Source of the DNA: a virus
Reading direction: 5' to 3' (one strand)
Virus record (IMG/VR): IMGVR_UViG_3300047557_003034
Coordinates: 1-64,000 of that record
DNA: 64,000 nt
Shown: piece by piece, positions 27,701-35,545 of the stretch
How positions within the stretch are numbered: the stretch's first letter is position 1
Layout of the letters: every line of letters begins with the position of its first letter
Position numbers and translations under genes: made by a program
Notes under the pieces: generated by a model
Database searches by the model: none
What the model saw: only the letters and a program-made list of their open reading frames with translations
Told to the model about the DNA's origin: nothing

Positions 27701-30700
27701 ATCGACAGTGGTAGGTGGTCTTGTTAATCAAGTTACTGGCTGTCATAGTGTTGTGGGAGGTGGTATAACTAACTGTGTAACTGGAAATTGCTCTACAGTA
27801 GCAGGTGGCAGACTTAACACTGTAAGTAATAATTATTCTGTAATTGCTGGAGGTAATGTTAATACTGCATCAGGTCAAGCTTCTTTCGTAGGTGGTGGCT
27901 TCCGAAATACAAGCGGACTCACCTATTCAATAGTAGTTGGTGGTATAGATAACATATCAAATGCTAACAGATCAGTAATAGTTGGTGGTGAGTCCAATTG
28001 TATTGTGACCGGTGGTTATAGTTTCATAGGCGGTGGTCAACTGAACACTGGATCAGGAGCGTTTAGCTTCATAGGAGGAGGTAGTGGTAGTGTGGCAGTA
28101 GGAGCTAATTCATTTATAGGAGGCGGTCAATTCAACATAGCAGGTAACTGTGCAGCAGTAGTAGGTGGGCAATTAAACACAGGTTCAGGGTACTGGAGCT
28201 TTGTAGGTGGAGGCTGTTTGAATCTAGCAATTGGAAACAATTCATTTGTGGGTGCTGGTAGGCAAAACTGCACTACGCAAAACTGTTCGGTATCAGTTGG
28301 AGGATACAACAATGTTGCTAGCGGTGTCAATTCAACAGTAGTTGGAGGCTTTGTAAACACAGCAAGTGGTTATAGATCGGGAATACTAACTGGTCAAGGT
28401 AACGTAGCAGATGGTCAGTGGAGCTTTCTTGGTGGTGGAAACTTCAACCAAGCAAACGGCGTCTGCTCAGTTACTGTGGGTGGTAGATTTAACTGCTCAA
28501 ATGCAACATCGTCTTTTGTAGGTGGTGGATGTGGAAACTACGTTGTAGCAAACAGTGCATCAATAGTAGGTGGACACGGTAACATAGTAACCGTTGGAGG
28601 CTCTGGTTCATTTATAGGTGGTGGTCAAGGAAACTTAGTATCAGCACAGCTATCAGCACTGGTAGGAGGTTTTGGTAACCTAGCATCAGGAAATGGCTCA
28701 TTTGTAGGAGGTGGTGTTATAAACTGTGCAACTGGAAACTGCTCTACAGTAGGTGGAGGACGTTGGAATGTAGCATCAAACAACAGTGCAACTGTTATAG
28801 GAGGTTGGGTTAACACAGCATCAGGTCTTTATAGTGTGACAGCAGGTTACGAAAACAAAAACTCAGCCAATTACGGAGTAATACCAGGAGGTGGTACTAA
28901 CTGCTTACAAGCAGGTGCAAGCTATTCAACAATATCAGGAGGCTACACAAACATATTAACTAACACATACTCTGCAATTGGAGGTGGTCTTCGAAACAGT
29001 GGGTCAGGTGCATTTAGCTTCATAGGAGGTGGTTTCTGTAACAACAACGCAGCAGCAGGAGGCTTTATAGGAGGTGGTTTTAACAACTGTTTAACTACAG
29101 CTGCAGTATCAGCTTCAATAGCAGGCGGTGATAGAAACTGTGCTACAGGCTGCTTTGCATTCATAGGAAATGGTCAACTGAACACTGGATCAGGAGTTTA
29201 CAGCTTCGTTGGAGGTGGTTCTGGAAATAGAGCAACACTCAACGGTGCTGCTGTTGTGGCAGGCACAACTAACGGAGCTACAGACGTAGCTGCATTTGTA
29301 GGAACTGGTTTTTGTAATAATGCAACTGGCAGAGCATCTGCAATCGTCAGCGGTTTTCTCAACTCAGCATCGAACTTTTACGCAGCAGTACTTGGCGGTG
29401 CTCGCAACTGTGCAATTGCTAGAGCATCAGCAATAGTAGGTGGATGTGTAAATGCAGCAAGAGCTTCCGGATCATTCATAGGAGGTGGTCAACAAAACTG
29501 CAACTCAGGAGATTGTGCAGTGATAGGTGGTGGTATCCAAAATTGCCTAACAGGTAATGCGTCAGTTTTAACAGGAGGTAGTGCTAATGCAGTTGGTGCA
29601 CCACATGCATTCCTGGGAGGTGGTCAATTCAACTTAACATCAGGATCCCACTCTAGTATAGTTGGTGGTGTACTTAATTGTGTTATGGGCAATTGTACAA
29701 CCGTAGTTGGTGGTCAAAGCAACACTGGTTCAGGAGCATGGAGCTTTGTAGGAGGCGGTCAGTGTAATAACGTATCAGCAAATTATACAACACTATCAGG
29801 AGGATACTTCAATACAGCATCAGGTAGGTATGCAACACTCGTAGGTGGAGATTCTAACACAGCTGGCGGTAGAGCTAGTTTTGTTGGTGGAGGCATTAAC
29901 AACAGAACATGTGCACCAGCCTCATCATCAGTTCTTGCTGGTGGTCAAAGTAACGTATTGCAAGGACTGAGAAGTGCAATGTTGGGAGGCTATCTCAACA
30001 CTGTATCAAGCACATACGGAACAATAGGAGGTGGTTATTTCAATATAGTAGGCGGAGCAAACGGATTTATAGGTGCAGGTGACACCAACTTTGTATCAGG
30101 ATCACATGCAAGTGTGGTAGGAGGATTTGGAAACTGTGCAACAGGCAACTGCTCAGCAGTAGTAGGAGGTTTTCAAAATACCGGATCAGGCATAGCTAGT
30201 TTCGTAGGAGGTGGCATTCAAAACTGTGCTTGCGGTTGCAGGACTTTTGTAGGAGGTGGATCTAATAACTGCGCATTCGATAGCTGGGCAACAGTAGGTG
30301 GCGGCTATCTTAATGTGGCCAGCGGATCACATAGTACAGTTGGAGGTGGCTGTACAAACATAGCTAGTGGATCGGCTGCTACTGTGGCTGGTGGATCTAA
30401 CAACTGCGCATTTGAACTCTCGGCAACTGTGGGTGGTGGTGGAGTGAATACTGTTAGAAGGTGTTTTGGTACAATTGCTGGAGGATATTTGAACTGTACA
30501 GATGGTGCTTTTGGAACCATCAGTGGCGGTTATCAAAACAGAGCTAGTGGATCCCACAACTTTATAGGCAGCGGTCGCTGTAACACATCCAGCGGATCTT
30601 ATGTGGCAATAGTAGGCGGACGGTTCAACTGTATTGAAGGAGCAGTCTCCTATAGCTTTTTAGGAGGTGGTCAGTTGAATATTGTGGCTGCAACAGCAGC

Positions 30701-31298
30701 TACTATAGCAGGTGGTGATAGAAACTGCATAACAGCAGCTTGTTCAGCAATCTTGGGAGGCACTCTTAACACTGCATCAGCAGTATTTGCAGGAGCTTTT
30801 GGATGTAACATTAATGCAAATGTAGCAAACCACTTCTTTGTTAACAATCTTAACGCAACAAATAACATCACGGGATCAAATGCTCGCTTTACAGGTACAG
30901 CAACAATAGGTTCTGCACTTGCAGTTGGAGCAATAACGCCATCAGCAACAGTAGGTCGTATTGACGCAGCCAACGACGTAGTAGCATTTTCAACTTCAGA
31001 TAGGAATCTCAAGACCAATCTTACTCCAATTTCAGATGCACTTTATAAGATAGCGGAGATAACAGGATATGAATTTGATTGGATACCAAACGAAGAGATA
31101 CATGGGTACGAAGGTCATGATGTAGGTATCATAGCTCAAGAGATAGAGAAAGTACTTCCTGAAGTGGTAACAACAAGATCTAACGGCTACAAAGCAGTTA
31201 AGTATGAGAAGATTGTACCACTCCTCATTCAAGCAATTAAAGAACAAAGCCAGCAAATAAAGAGATTAGAAGAGTTAATCAAGACAATCAAAGGGTAA
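24747..31298 (+). CDS. Giant repeat fibre with S74 chaperone (2183 aa)
   Basis: Residues ~1-180 carry a module shared with the 843-aa fibre (SVDGNSGRLFQVTDTLSGSLF...FSDNTVRIGQYG) and the linker found inside the first giant fibre (SFFTGSTIFG...GSLRTCGP). One long block of the ~15-residue N-T-x-S-G-x-x-S-x-V-x-G-G repeat then runs from ~183 to ~2020 (about 120 units). It is closed by the same AFGCN/VNNLN cap and a short beta segment (TIGSALAVGAITPSATVGRI). The C-terminus is a peptidase S74 chaperone with Ser2084-Lys2089 (SDRNLK), GIIAQEIEKVLPE and a terminal coiled coil. It is probably a second long fibre or a partner of the first. Autocleavage would remove ~100 residues. Confidence 0.9.
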   Translation: MAYLQCTVITGSQNVLSVIGSGSATTSSLLSVDGNSGRLFQVTDTLSGSLFSVNTVSGLPVIEAFSDNTVRIGQYGQKALFVSQSKVGVGKEDSLNGTLDVSGSLTVTGSTNINGNLTGSNALLTGTLTVNTINVSILSSSISFFTGSTIFGCSISNQHQFTGSVSITGSLRTCGPMCSTTTMAIGSGSTASGIYSSVAGGRLNTASGNYSHIGGGSGSLALGVNSFIGGGQFNCIPAGGQCAVIGGGQYNTGSSVLGFIGGGTNNNMSCFYAVIGGGISNTTSGYGSVIAGGNINNNSGRWGFLGAGRSNQLSGNCTAIVGGGSNTVSGFYNAIVAGCANTVSNSGSFIGGGFGNTVLADTGSIVGGRSNIICLGGSGSFIGGGQSNTVSGKCSAVVVGQLNSATGENGFVGSGYQNSFTGFRGGIVAGQQNTLSSVYGFIGSGLSNVVAASSTSIIAGQNNCAIGALSIIGGGNFNRMSANCAAVVAGTYNTGSGAGSFIGAGSGSVAAGALTFIGGGQFNCASANYAAVVGGFQNTGSGTFSFVGGGGGNTAAGACSTVGGGEINIASSQISTVSGGYRNYAASYAATVGGGLLNCACGYNGTVSGGYRNSASGSYSFVGGGKQNLALAVSSSVVGGWLNCVTTNGTGSFIGGGQGNTVTGRLSTVVGGAGNQVTGNCSTISGGYFNVATNTLAAVVGGRNNQARGENSVVGGYFNCACGVSSIVAGGHNQTVLSSYGTVSGGYNNCITSTLADSSTISGGYQNRISSIRSVIAGGQNNVISGNRSFIGGGRQNTASGNYASVAGGSGSVASGLNSFVGGGQFNLANGACASVVGGFQNTGSGGFSFVGGGTGSIAAGLYSSVIGGFINCASQVYATVGGGGRNLSSGNSTTVSGGYGNQATVTFASVLGGVGNVATGHTSTAVGGQSNSATACHSFVGGGASNTVAAETGSIVGGRSNSITSNGSGSFIGGGQGNIVSGQLSTVVGGLVNQVTGCHSVVGGGITNCVTGNCSTVAGGRLNTVSNNYSVIAGGNVNTASGQASFVGGGFRNTSGLTYSIVVGGIDNISNANRSVIVGGESNCIVTGGYSFIGGGQLNTGSGAFSFIGGGSGSVAVGANSFIGGGQFNIAGNCAAVVGGQLNTGSGYWSFVGGGCLNLAIGNNSFVGAGRQNCTTQNCSVSVGGYNNVASGVNSTVVGGFVNTASGYRSGILTGQGNVADGQWSFLGGGNFNQANGVCSVTVGGRFNCSNATSSFVGGGCGNYVVANSASIVGGHGNIVTVGGSGSFIGGGQGNLVSAQLSALVGGFGNLASGNGSFVGGGVINCATGNCSTVGGGRWNVASNNSATVIGGWVNTASGLYSVTAGYENKNSANYGVIPGGGTNCLQAGASYSTISGGYTNILTNTYSAIGGGLRNSGSGAFSFIGGGFCNNNAAAGGFIGGGFNNCLTTAAVSASIAGGDRNCATGCFAFIGNGQLNTGSGVYSFVGGGSGNRATLNGAAVVAGTTNGATDVAAFVGTGFCNNATGRASAIVSGFLNSASNFYAAVLGGARNCAIARASAIVGGCVNAARASGSFIGGGQQNCNSGDCAVIGGGIQNCLTGNASVLTGGSANAVGAPHAFLGGGQFNLTSGSHSSIVGGVLNCVMGNCTTVVGGQSNTGSGAWSFVGGGQCNNVSANYTTLSGGYFNTASGRYATLVGGDSNTAGGRASFVGGGINNRTCAPASSSVLAGGQSNVLQGLRSAMLGGYLNTVSSTYGTIGGGYFNIVGGANGFIGAGDTNFVSGSHASVVGGFGNCATGNCSAVVGGFQNTGSGIASFVGGGIQNCACGCRTFVGGGSNNCAFDSWATVGGGYLNVASGSHSTVGGGCTNIASGSAATVAGGSNNCAFELSATVGGGGVNTVRRCFGTIAGGYLNCTDGAFGTISGGYQNRASGSHNFIGSGRCNTSSGSYVAIVGGRFNCIEGAVSYSFLGGGQLNIVAATAATIAGGDRNCITAACSAILGGTLNTASAVFAGAFGCNINANVANHFFVNNLNATNNITGSNARFTGTATIGSALAVGAITPSATVGRIDAANDVVAFSTSDRNLKTNLTPISDALYKIAEITGYEFDWIPNEEIHGYEGHDVGIIAQEIEKVLPEVVTTRSNGYKAVKYEKIVPLLIQAIKEQSQQIKRLEELIKTIKG
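25131..25320 (+). repeat. Linker module (copy 2)
   Basis: Protein-level copy of 17251-17440 (SSSISFFTGSTIFG, HQFTGSVSITGSLRTCGPMC), again directly before a repeat block. Confidence 0.8.
25293..30840 (+). repeat. 45-bp repeat block C in second giant fibre
   Basis: About 120 degenerate 45-bp units coding the same 15-residue repeat as blocks A and B, with interspersed longer SIVGG...GSFIGGG super-motifs and the shared cap at the end. Confidence 0.85.
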
Positions 31299-31301
31299 GT
31301 T

Positions 31302-32189
31302 ATGGCGATACCAGCATCAGGACCGGTTTCAATGAGTATGCTCAATGTTGAATTGGGCAGAAGTTTTAACACAGCCAACTCAGCTCTGGCAGGTTCTTCG
31401 ACACCTTCCATAGGATCTCTATTCTATCTTGGTGCACAGAGTGGTAGTCTTAATCAAACAGCACCACATGCAATAAGTGAGTGGTACGGATACACTACTA
31501 TAATTCCACAACCTACACTTAAGTATGATGCTTACAGCAGTAGCTACGACGGATCTGTATCAGTTAACTTAGGTTCAGGAGGTACAACGTATAACTTAAA
31601 TGAGACAGGAACTGTAGAGACTGGTAGTGGAACTAATCTAGGAAGCAATTACTATAATATAAACTTGCCTGGAACTACAACTGGATATCTTACATCTAGT
31701 TTTTCTCCCGTACCGTCCAACACTTCATTCTCTATTAGTATAATGGCATTTATTACTGGTAGCTCTGGTCAACTGTTTAGTATAGAATTAGCAACAGGTA
31801 ACCGACTATACATCGAGACTAATTTTGTAACAACTGGTGTGTACGATATCAGAGCTAATTTATACTCAGCAGGTACTAGAGTAGTATACTTATCTGGATC
31901 TATAAATCAAAATGATTGGAATCACATAGTTTGGGTGCATGATAACAACTTAGCTACGGACGATAGTAAGCTGTACATCAACAATGCATTAGCTCAATCT
32001 GTCACAGCAACCAATAACATATCTCAAACTGATGCATATCAAATCAGAGTTGGTATTAACATACTTTCGACCATTGTTAGCTATAGATTAGGATCGGTCT
32101 CTTTCTGGAATGGTTACTATCTAGCACCTTTACAAATAGAAGACCTATATAACGAGTTCTACGACAGATACGTGTACGTACCCGTATAA
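31302..32189 (+). CDS. LamG-like adhesin 5 with phage-type N-terminus
   Basis: 295 aa. The N-terminal ~65 residues (PASGPVSMSMLNVELGR...ISEWYGY) form a short domain often found at the start of phage tail or fibre proteins, probably a virion-attachment segment. The remainder is a concanavalin-like jellyroll: FSISIMAFITGSSGQLFSI, QNDWNHIVWVHDNN, SKLYINNALAQS and a closing LGSVSFWNGYYLAPLQIEDLYNEF, which corresponds to the KVYNRALS..EI..NYN end of the other LamG proteins. It lies 3 nt after the second giant fibre. Confidence 0.8.
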   Translation: MAIPASGPVSMSMLNVELGRSFNTANSALAGSSTPSIGSLFYLGAQSGSLNQTAPHAISEWYGYTTIIPQPTLKYDAYSSSYDGSVSVNLGSGGTTYNLNETGTVETGSGTNLGSNYYNINLPGTTTGYLTSSFSPVPSNTSFSISIMAFITGSSGQLFSIELATGNRLYIETNFVTTGVYDIRANLYSAGTRVVYLSGSINQNDWNHIVWVHDNNLATDDSKLYINNALAQSVTATNNISQTDAYQIRVGINILSTIVSYRLGSVSFWNGYYLAPLQIEDLYNEFYDRYVYVPV

Positions 32190-32222
32190 GCAATTTCAAG
32201 CAACTTAATGTAACAGAAGCAA

Positions 32223-32230
32223 CTATTTAT
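32223..32230 (+). promoter_or_regulatory. CTATTTAT late-promoter-like octamer
   Basis: Exact CTATTTAT ending 20 nt before the ATG at 32251. Confidence 0.58.
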
Positions 32231-32250
32231 AACAGTAAAACATAAAAACT

Positions 32251-32589
32251 ATGATGATAATTGGCAAAATCGATCCGACAGCTACAATATACCTTCAATC
32301 GGATCCGTTTAATCCTTCTACAATTACAGGATCTTACATTGCTGCTGTAGCACGTCCTTATGTTCTTGGTACCAACAGTGTAAACTTCCAAGTGTCTTAT
32401 GGTAACTGTACTTTCGATGAAGGTGGTAACATAACTGAGTTCACTACTATCTTCAATAGTAATTGCAACCTTTCTGGTACAGCAATTGAGACTTGGGGTA
32501 CAGATGACACAGTAGTTCTTCAAGAGATTGCACAAGCGCAAGGTACAACTGTTACACAGTTCTACTCAAGCAGTCTTAACATATTCTAA
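32251..32589 (+). CDS. Small beta-rich protein, last of the fibre region
   Basis: 112 aa, no recognised family. It is beta-rich with Asn/Thr/Ser (TATIYLQSDPFNPSTITGSYIAA) and two Cys (residues ~51 and ~70, GNCTF and SNCNL) that could pair. It ends with an amphipathic helix and SSSLNIF. It has its own octamer promoter and is followed by a 42-bp gap before the sugar module, so it is probably a late virion protein and not part of the sugar operon. Confidence 0.68.
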   Translation: MMIIGKIDPTATIYLQSDPFNPSTITGSYIAAVARPYVLGTNSVNFQVSYGNCTFDEGGNITEFTTIFNSNCNLSGTAIETWGTDDTVVLQEIAQAQGTTVTQFYSSSLNIF

Positions 32590-32631
32590 AATTCGTTTTG
32601 CAATCTAATCTAGTTTTCGTAAATTGCCGTT

Positions 32632-33507
32632 ATGAACATAATATTCCAAATCAACGGAGGAATAGGTAAATGTATTATGGCTACCGCTGTATGCGAAGCC
32701 ATTAAAAAGCAATACCCAAACTCTAAGCTCATAGTTGTTTCAGGATACGCAGATGTGTTCTTAAATAACCCACATGTTGATAGATCGCTGCAGTTTGGCA
32801 GCATAAGTTACTTCTACGAAGAGTATTTGCAAAACGAGAAGGACTTCAAAGTATTCGCTCACGATCCGTACGTACAAACCGAATATCTCTACCAAAATGA
32901 ACACTTGATTCAAACTTGGTGTGAGATGTTCGGCATTGCTTATGATGGTGAATACCCAAGCATACATCTGACAGATAGAGAAAAAACATTCCTAAGCTCC
33001 AAATTTACATCGGATAGACCGATGCTAGTAATGCAAACAAATGGAGGAGCTGATGCAAACTTAAAGTACTCCTGGGCAAGAGATTTACCAGCCAATAACG
33101 TAACGGATGTAGTACAATACTTTTCTGAGCATTATAACATTGTGCATATAAGAAGAGAAGATCAAATACAATATCCAGGCACAATACCAGTATCAGACAA
33201 CTTCAGATCACTTGTGGTGCTTATATCACTGAGCCATAAGAGGCTGTTTATTGATAGCATGGGTCAACATGTGGCTGCATGTTTAGGATTACCATCAACA
33301 GTGTGTTGGGTTGTGAATAAACCTGAAGTCTTTGGATACCCAATACACGATAACATCATCTGTAAACCATTCACCAAGAAACCAGAGCTGAGAAATTCAT
33401 ACTTCCAGCAGTTCAATATTGGTGGTGATTTACTAGAATTTCCCTATAACTCCGAACACGAAGTGTTTGATAGCAAAGACATCATAAACTCAATACTAAA
33501 ACAATAG
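32632..33507 (+). CDS. GT9 / heptosyltransferase-like glycosyltransferase
   Basis: 291 aa, a little short for GT9 (~320-350). The N-terminal NIIFQINGGIGKCIMATAVCEAIKKQYP is the Gly-rich first strand-loop of GT-B heptosyltransferases, followed by KLIVVSGYADVFLNNPHVD. The C-terminal half has VMQTNGGADANLKYSWARDLP, YNIVHIRRED and SHKRLFIDSMGQHVAACLGLPS, corresponding to the nucleotide-sugar binding part (FIGxDSGxxHxAAALG). ADP-heptose is the usual donor for this family. Three heptose-synthesis genes follow in the same cluster, which strengthens the donor assignment. The acceptor is unknown: host surface glycan, or Ser residues of the giant fibres. Confidence 0.75.
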   Translation: MNIIFQINGGIGKCIMATAVCEAIKKQYPNSKLIVVSGYADVFLNNPHVDRSLQFGSISYFYEEYLQNEKDFKVFAHDPYVQTEYLYQNEHLIQTWCEMFGIAYDGEYPSIHLTDREKTFLSSKFTSDRPMLVMQTNGGADANLKYSWARDLPANNVTDVVQYFSEHYNIVHIRREDQIQYPGTIPVSDNFRSLVVLISLSHKRLFIDSMGQHVAACLGLPSTVCWVVNKPEVFGYPIHDNIICKPFTKKPELRNSYFQQFNIGGDLLEFPYNSEHEVFDSKDIINSILKQ

Positions 33508-33512
33508 GTTAC

Positions 33513-34331
33513 ATGGAGAAGTTATTCTTTCAGAGTTCTTTACCGAGAGCAGGCAGTACACTTTTACAAAACATTCTCGCACAAAACCCAGACATCTATG
33601 CTACTCCTACATCAGGAGTGTTAGAACTTGTGTTTGCAGCAAGAGGAAATTACACTGAATCACCAGAGTTCATTGCTCAAGATCCAAGTCTAATGCGAGC
33701 AGGCTTTTTATCCTTTTGTAGAAAGGGAATGGATGGCTTTTACGAAGCTGTGACAGACAAGAAGTACGTAGTAGATAAATCAAGAGGATGGGGAATACAC
33801 TACGACTTCCTCAACCTAATCTATCCAGAACCCAAGATCGTTGTCATGGTTAGGGACCTAAGAGACATCTTCTGTTCAATGGAGAAGAACTTCAGAAAGA
33901 ATCCTGACAAAGCTAGTTCAGTTCTTAACTGGTCACAGATGAGCGGTACAACAGTACCTAAGAGGATTGATATATGGGCTCAATCACAGCCGGTAGGACT
34001 TGCAATAGAGAGGTTGTCTGAAATATTCAGGCAGGGACTTGACAGTAAAATGCTATTTGTTCGCTTTGAAGATCTTTGTTTATATCCCGAAACTGAGATG
34101 ACTAGGATCTATCAATACCTCGATATCCCCTACTACCAGCATGATTTTGATCATATAGAACAAGTGACAAAGGAAGATGATGAGGTGTATGGTATGTTCG
34201 GAGATCACCAGATCAGAACTAAGTTAGCTCCTGTACCATCTACTGCTAAACAAGTACTTGGAAAGGATGTAACAGAGTGGATTTGGAATGCATACCCCTG
34301 GTATTTCCAACAGTTTAGGTACACAAAATAA
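33513..34331 (+). CDS. PAPS-dependent sulfotransferase
   Basis: 272 aa. The 5'-phosphosulfate-binding loop is SLPRAGSTLLQN (residues 9-20). The 3'-phosphate-binding motif is VVMVRDLRDIFCSM near 109-122, followed by RFEDLCLYPETEMTRIYQYL, typical of the sulfotransferase family. It transfers sulfate from PAPS to a hydroxyl, most often on a sugar. The adjacent APS kinase would supply PAPS, and the preceding glycosyltransferase suggests a glycan acceptor. There is no signal peptide, so it is cytoplasmic. It lies 5 nt after the glycosyltransferase. Confidence 0.87.
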   Translation: MEKLFFQSSLPRAGSTLLQNILAQNPDIYATPTSGVLELVFAARGNYTESPEFIAQDPSLMRAGFLSFCRKGMDGFYEAVTDKKYVVDKSRGWGIHYDFLNLIYPEPKIVVMVRDLRDIFCSMEKNFRKNPDKASSVLNWSQMSGTTVPKRIDIWAQSQPVGLAIERLSEIFRQGLDSKMLFVRFEDLCLYPETEMTRIYQYLDIPYYQHDFDHIEQVTKEDDEVYGMFGDHQIRTKLAPVPSTAKQVLGKDVTEWIWNAYPWYFQQFRYTK

Positions 34332-34335
34332 AAGT

Positions 34336-34773
34336 ATGATATACTGGTTCACTGGTCAGCCTGGAGCAGGCAAAACAACTCTCTGCAAAAGTCTCATTCT
34401 TCAGTTCTACCCGTCTAAGACAATTCACGTGGATGGTGACGACATAAGAGAGATTTTTGAAAATAAAGATTACTCGGAAGCAGGTAGAAGAAAAAACGTA
34501 GAGCTTGCACAGAACATTGCCTACTTCATGCATAAAAAAGGCTACCTAGTGTTGGTTTCACTAGTATCTCCTTATAAAGATCAAAGAGAAGCCTTCAAAG
34601 CACGGCTAGGTGACTCAATTAAGGAAATCTACGTACATGCGTTTACAGATAGGGGTAGAACGCAGTTTCACGTGGCTAATTACGAGCCTCCTACTGAGAA
34701 CTACATTGACATAGATACAACAAATGCCACTGAATTTGAGTCGTTAAAACAGCTATTAACACAGATAAAATAA
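34336..34773 (+). CDS. cysC: Adenylylsulfate (APS) kinase
   Basis: 145 aa from the ATG at 34336. The longer in-frame reading from 34288 overlaps the sulfotransferase and adds nothing typical. P-loop GQPGAGKTT (7-15), then HVDGDDIREIF matching the family LDGDNxR motif, EAGRRKNVELAQNIAYFMHKKGYLVLVSLVSPY and a TDRGRTQFHVANYEPP segment. It makes PAPS from APS and ATP. It is shorter than cellular enzymes (~175-200 aa) but keeps the core motifs. No ATP sulfurylase is visible in the window, so APS comes from the host or from another enzyme; the HxGH protein at 37045 is a speculative candidate. Confidence 0.87.
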   Translation: MIYWFTGQPGAGKTTLCKSLILQFYPSKTIHVDGDDIREIFENKDYSEAGRRKNVELAQNIAYFMHKKGYLVLVSLVSPYKDQREAFKARLGDSIKEIYVHAFTDRGRTQFHVANYEPPTENYIDIDTTNATEFESLKQLLTQIK

Positions 34774-35135
34774 TGATAAAAGAAGCAGAAATAGTTGAAA
34801 AAGGTTGGGGACAGGAAGTGGTGTTTGCAAATAGCCAGCAGTATTGTGGTAAAATACTCGTATTCAAGGAAGGTGGTACTAGCTCAATGCATTACCACAT
34901 ACAAAAGCAAGAGACTTGGTACGTTACAAAAGGTAAGTTTCTGTACAAGTACATTGATACAGATACAGCAGATGTACTAGAGGCTGAACTAAATGTCGGA
35001 GATGTTGTGACAAATCTAAGAGGAGAACCACATCAGTTAATAGCTCTAGAAGAGAATAGTGTAATATTCGAAGTGTCAACAGAGCATATAGATGAGGATT
35101 CTTACAGAGTATTTAAAGGAGATTCACAACAATGA
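34773..35135 (+). CDS. Cupin protein, sugar-isomerase type
   Basis: 120 aa, a single small cupin barrel: SSMHYHIQKQETWYVTKGKF (first cupin motif with His-x-His and Glu) and GDVVTNLRGEPHQLIAL (second motif with His). This resembles the cupin half of mannose-6-phosphate isomerase / GDP-mannose pyrophosphorylase proteins. It overlaps the APS kinase stop by 1 nt and the next gene by 4 nt, so it is translationally coupled in the sugar operon. Whether it isomerises or epimerises a sugar phosphate or only binds one cannot be read from the sequence. Confidence 0.8.
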   Translation: MIKEAEIVEKGWGQEVVFANSQQYCGKILVFKEGGTSSMHYHIQKQETWYVTKGKFLYKYIDTDTADVLEAELNVGDVVTNLRGEPHQLIALEENSVIFEVSTEHIDEDSYRVFKGDSQQ

Positions 35136-35545
35136 AAGTTTGGGTAAATGGAACATTTGATGTTTTACATTTGGGGCATATTAGGTTACTTGAGTATGCT
35201 GCCAGTCATGGAGAGGTCAGAGTGGGGGTGGACACAGATGAGAGAGTTAGACAGGCGAAAGGTCCAACCAGACCCTTTAACATACTTAGAGATAGGATGG
35301 CTATGCTATCATCTATCAGGTATGTTAGTAGCGTCGTGTCTTTTGGTACAGATGATGAACTTGTACAATGTGTTATGGAGTACAAACCTGACATTATGGT
35401 AGTTGGCTCAGATTATGAGAACAAGAGGGTTATTGGTCATGAGCATGCGGATGTTTTAATATTCTTTCCCAAAATCCAATCGTACAGCACAACTGACATA
35501 TTAAGGTATGAAACAAATATTAATAATCGGGGATCAGTGTATTGA
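35132..35545 (+). CDS. Heptose-1-phosphate adenylyltransferase-like (HldE C-terminal type)
   Basis: 137 aa nucleotidylyltransferase. Its GTFDVLHLGH (residues 7-16) carries the HxGH motif, RPFNILRDRMAML is the conserved second half and SYSTTDIL is the ISSTxI-like motif. Length and motifs match the second domain of HldE/RfaE, which makes ADP-D-glycero-beta-D-manno-heptose. Glycerol-3-phosphate cytidylyltransferase is the main alternative; the kinase and epimerase that follow favour heptose. In bacterial HldE this domain follows the kinase in one chain. Here it is separate, comes first and overlaps the kinase gene by 38 nt. Confidence 0.82.
   Translation: MKVWVNGTFDVLHLGHIRLLEYAASHGEVRVGVDTDERVRQAKGPTRPFNILRDRMAMLSSIRYVSSVVSFGTDDELVQCVMEYKPDIMVVGSDYENKRVIGHEHADVLIFFPKIQSYSTTDILRYETNINNRGSVY

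Noticed and set aside
13465-30840. Regular 45-bp periodicity resembling a CRISPR or satellite array
   Set aside because: Units are in-frame coding repeats of two continuous open reading frames with no unique spacers; variation is at codon third positions and conservative residues.
12368-32189. Diversity-generating retroelement acting on the LamG or fibre genes
   Set aside because: No reverse transcriptase and no near-identical template repeat with adenine-specific changes was seen in the window.
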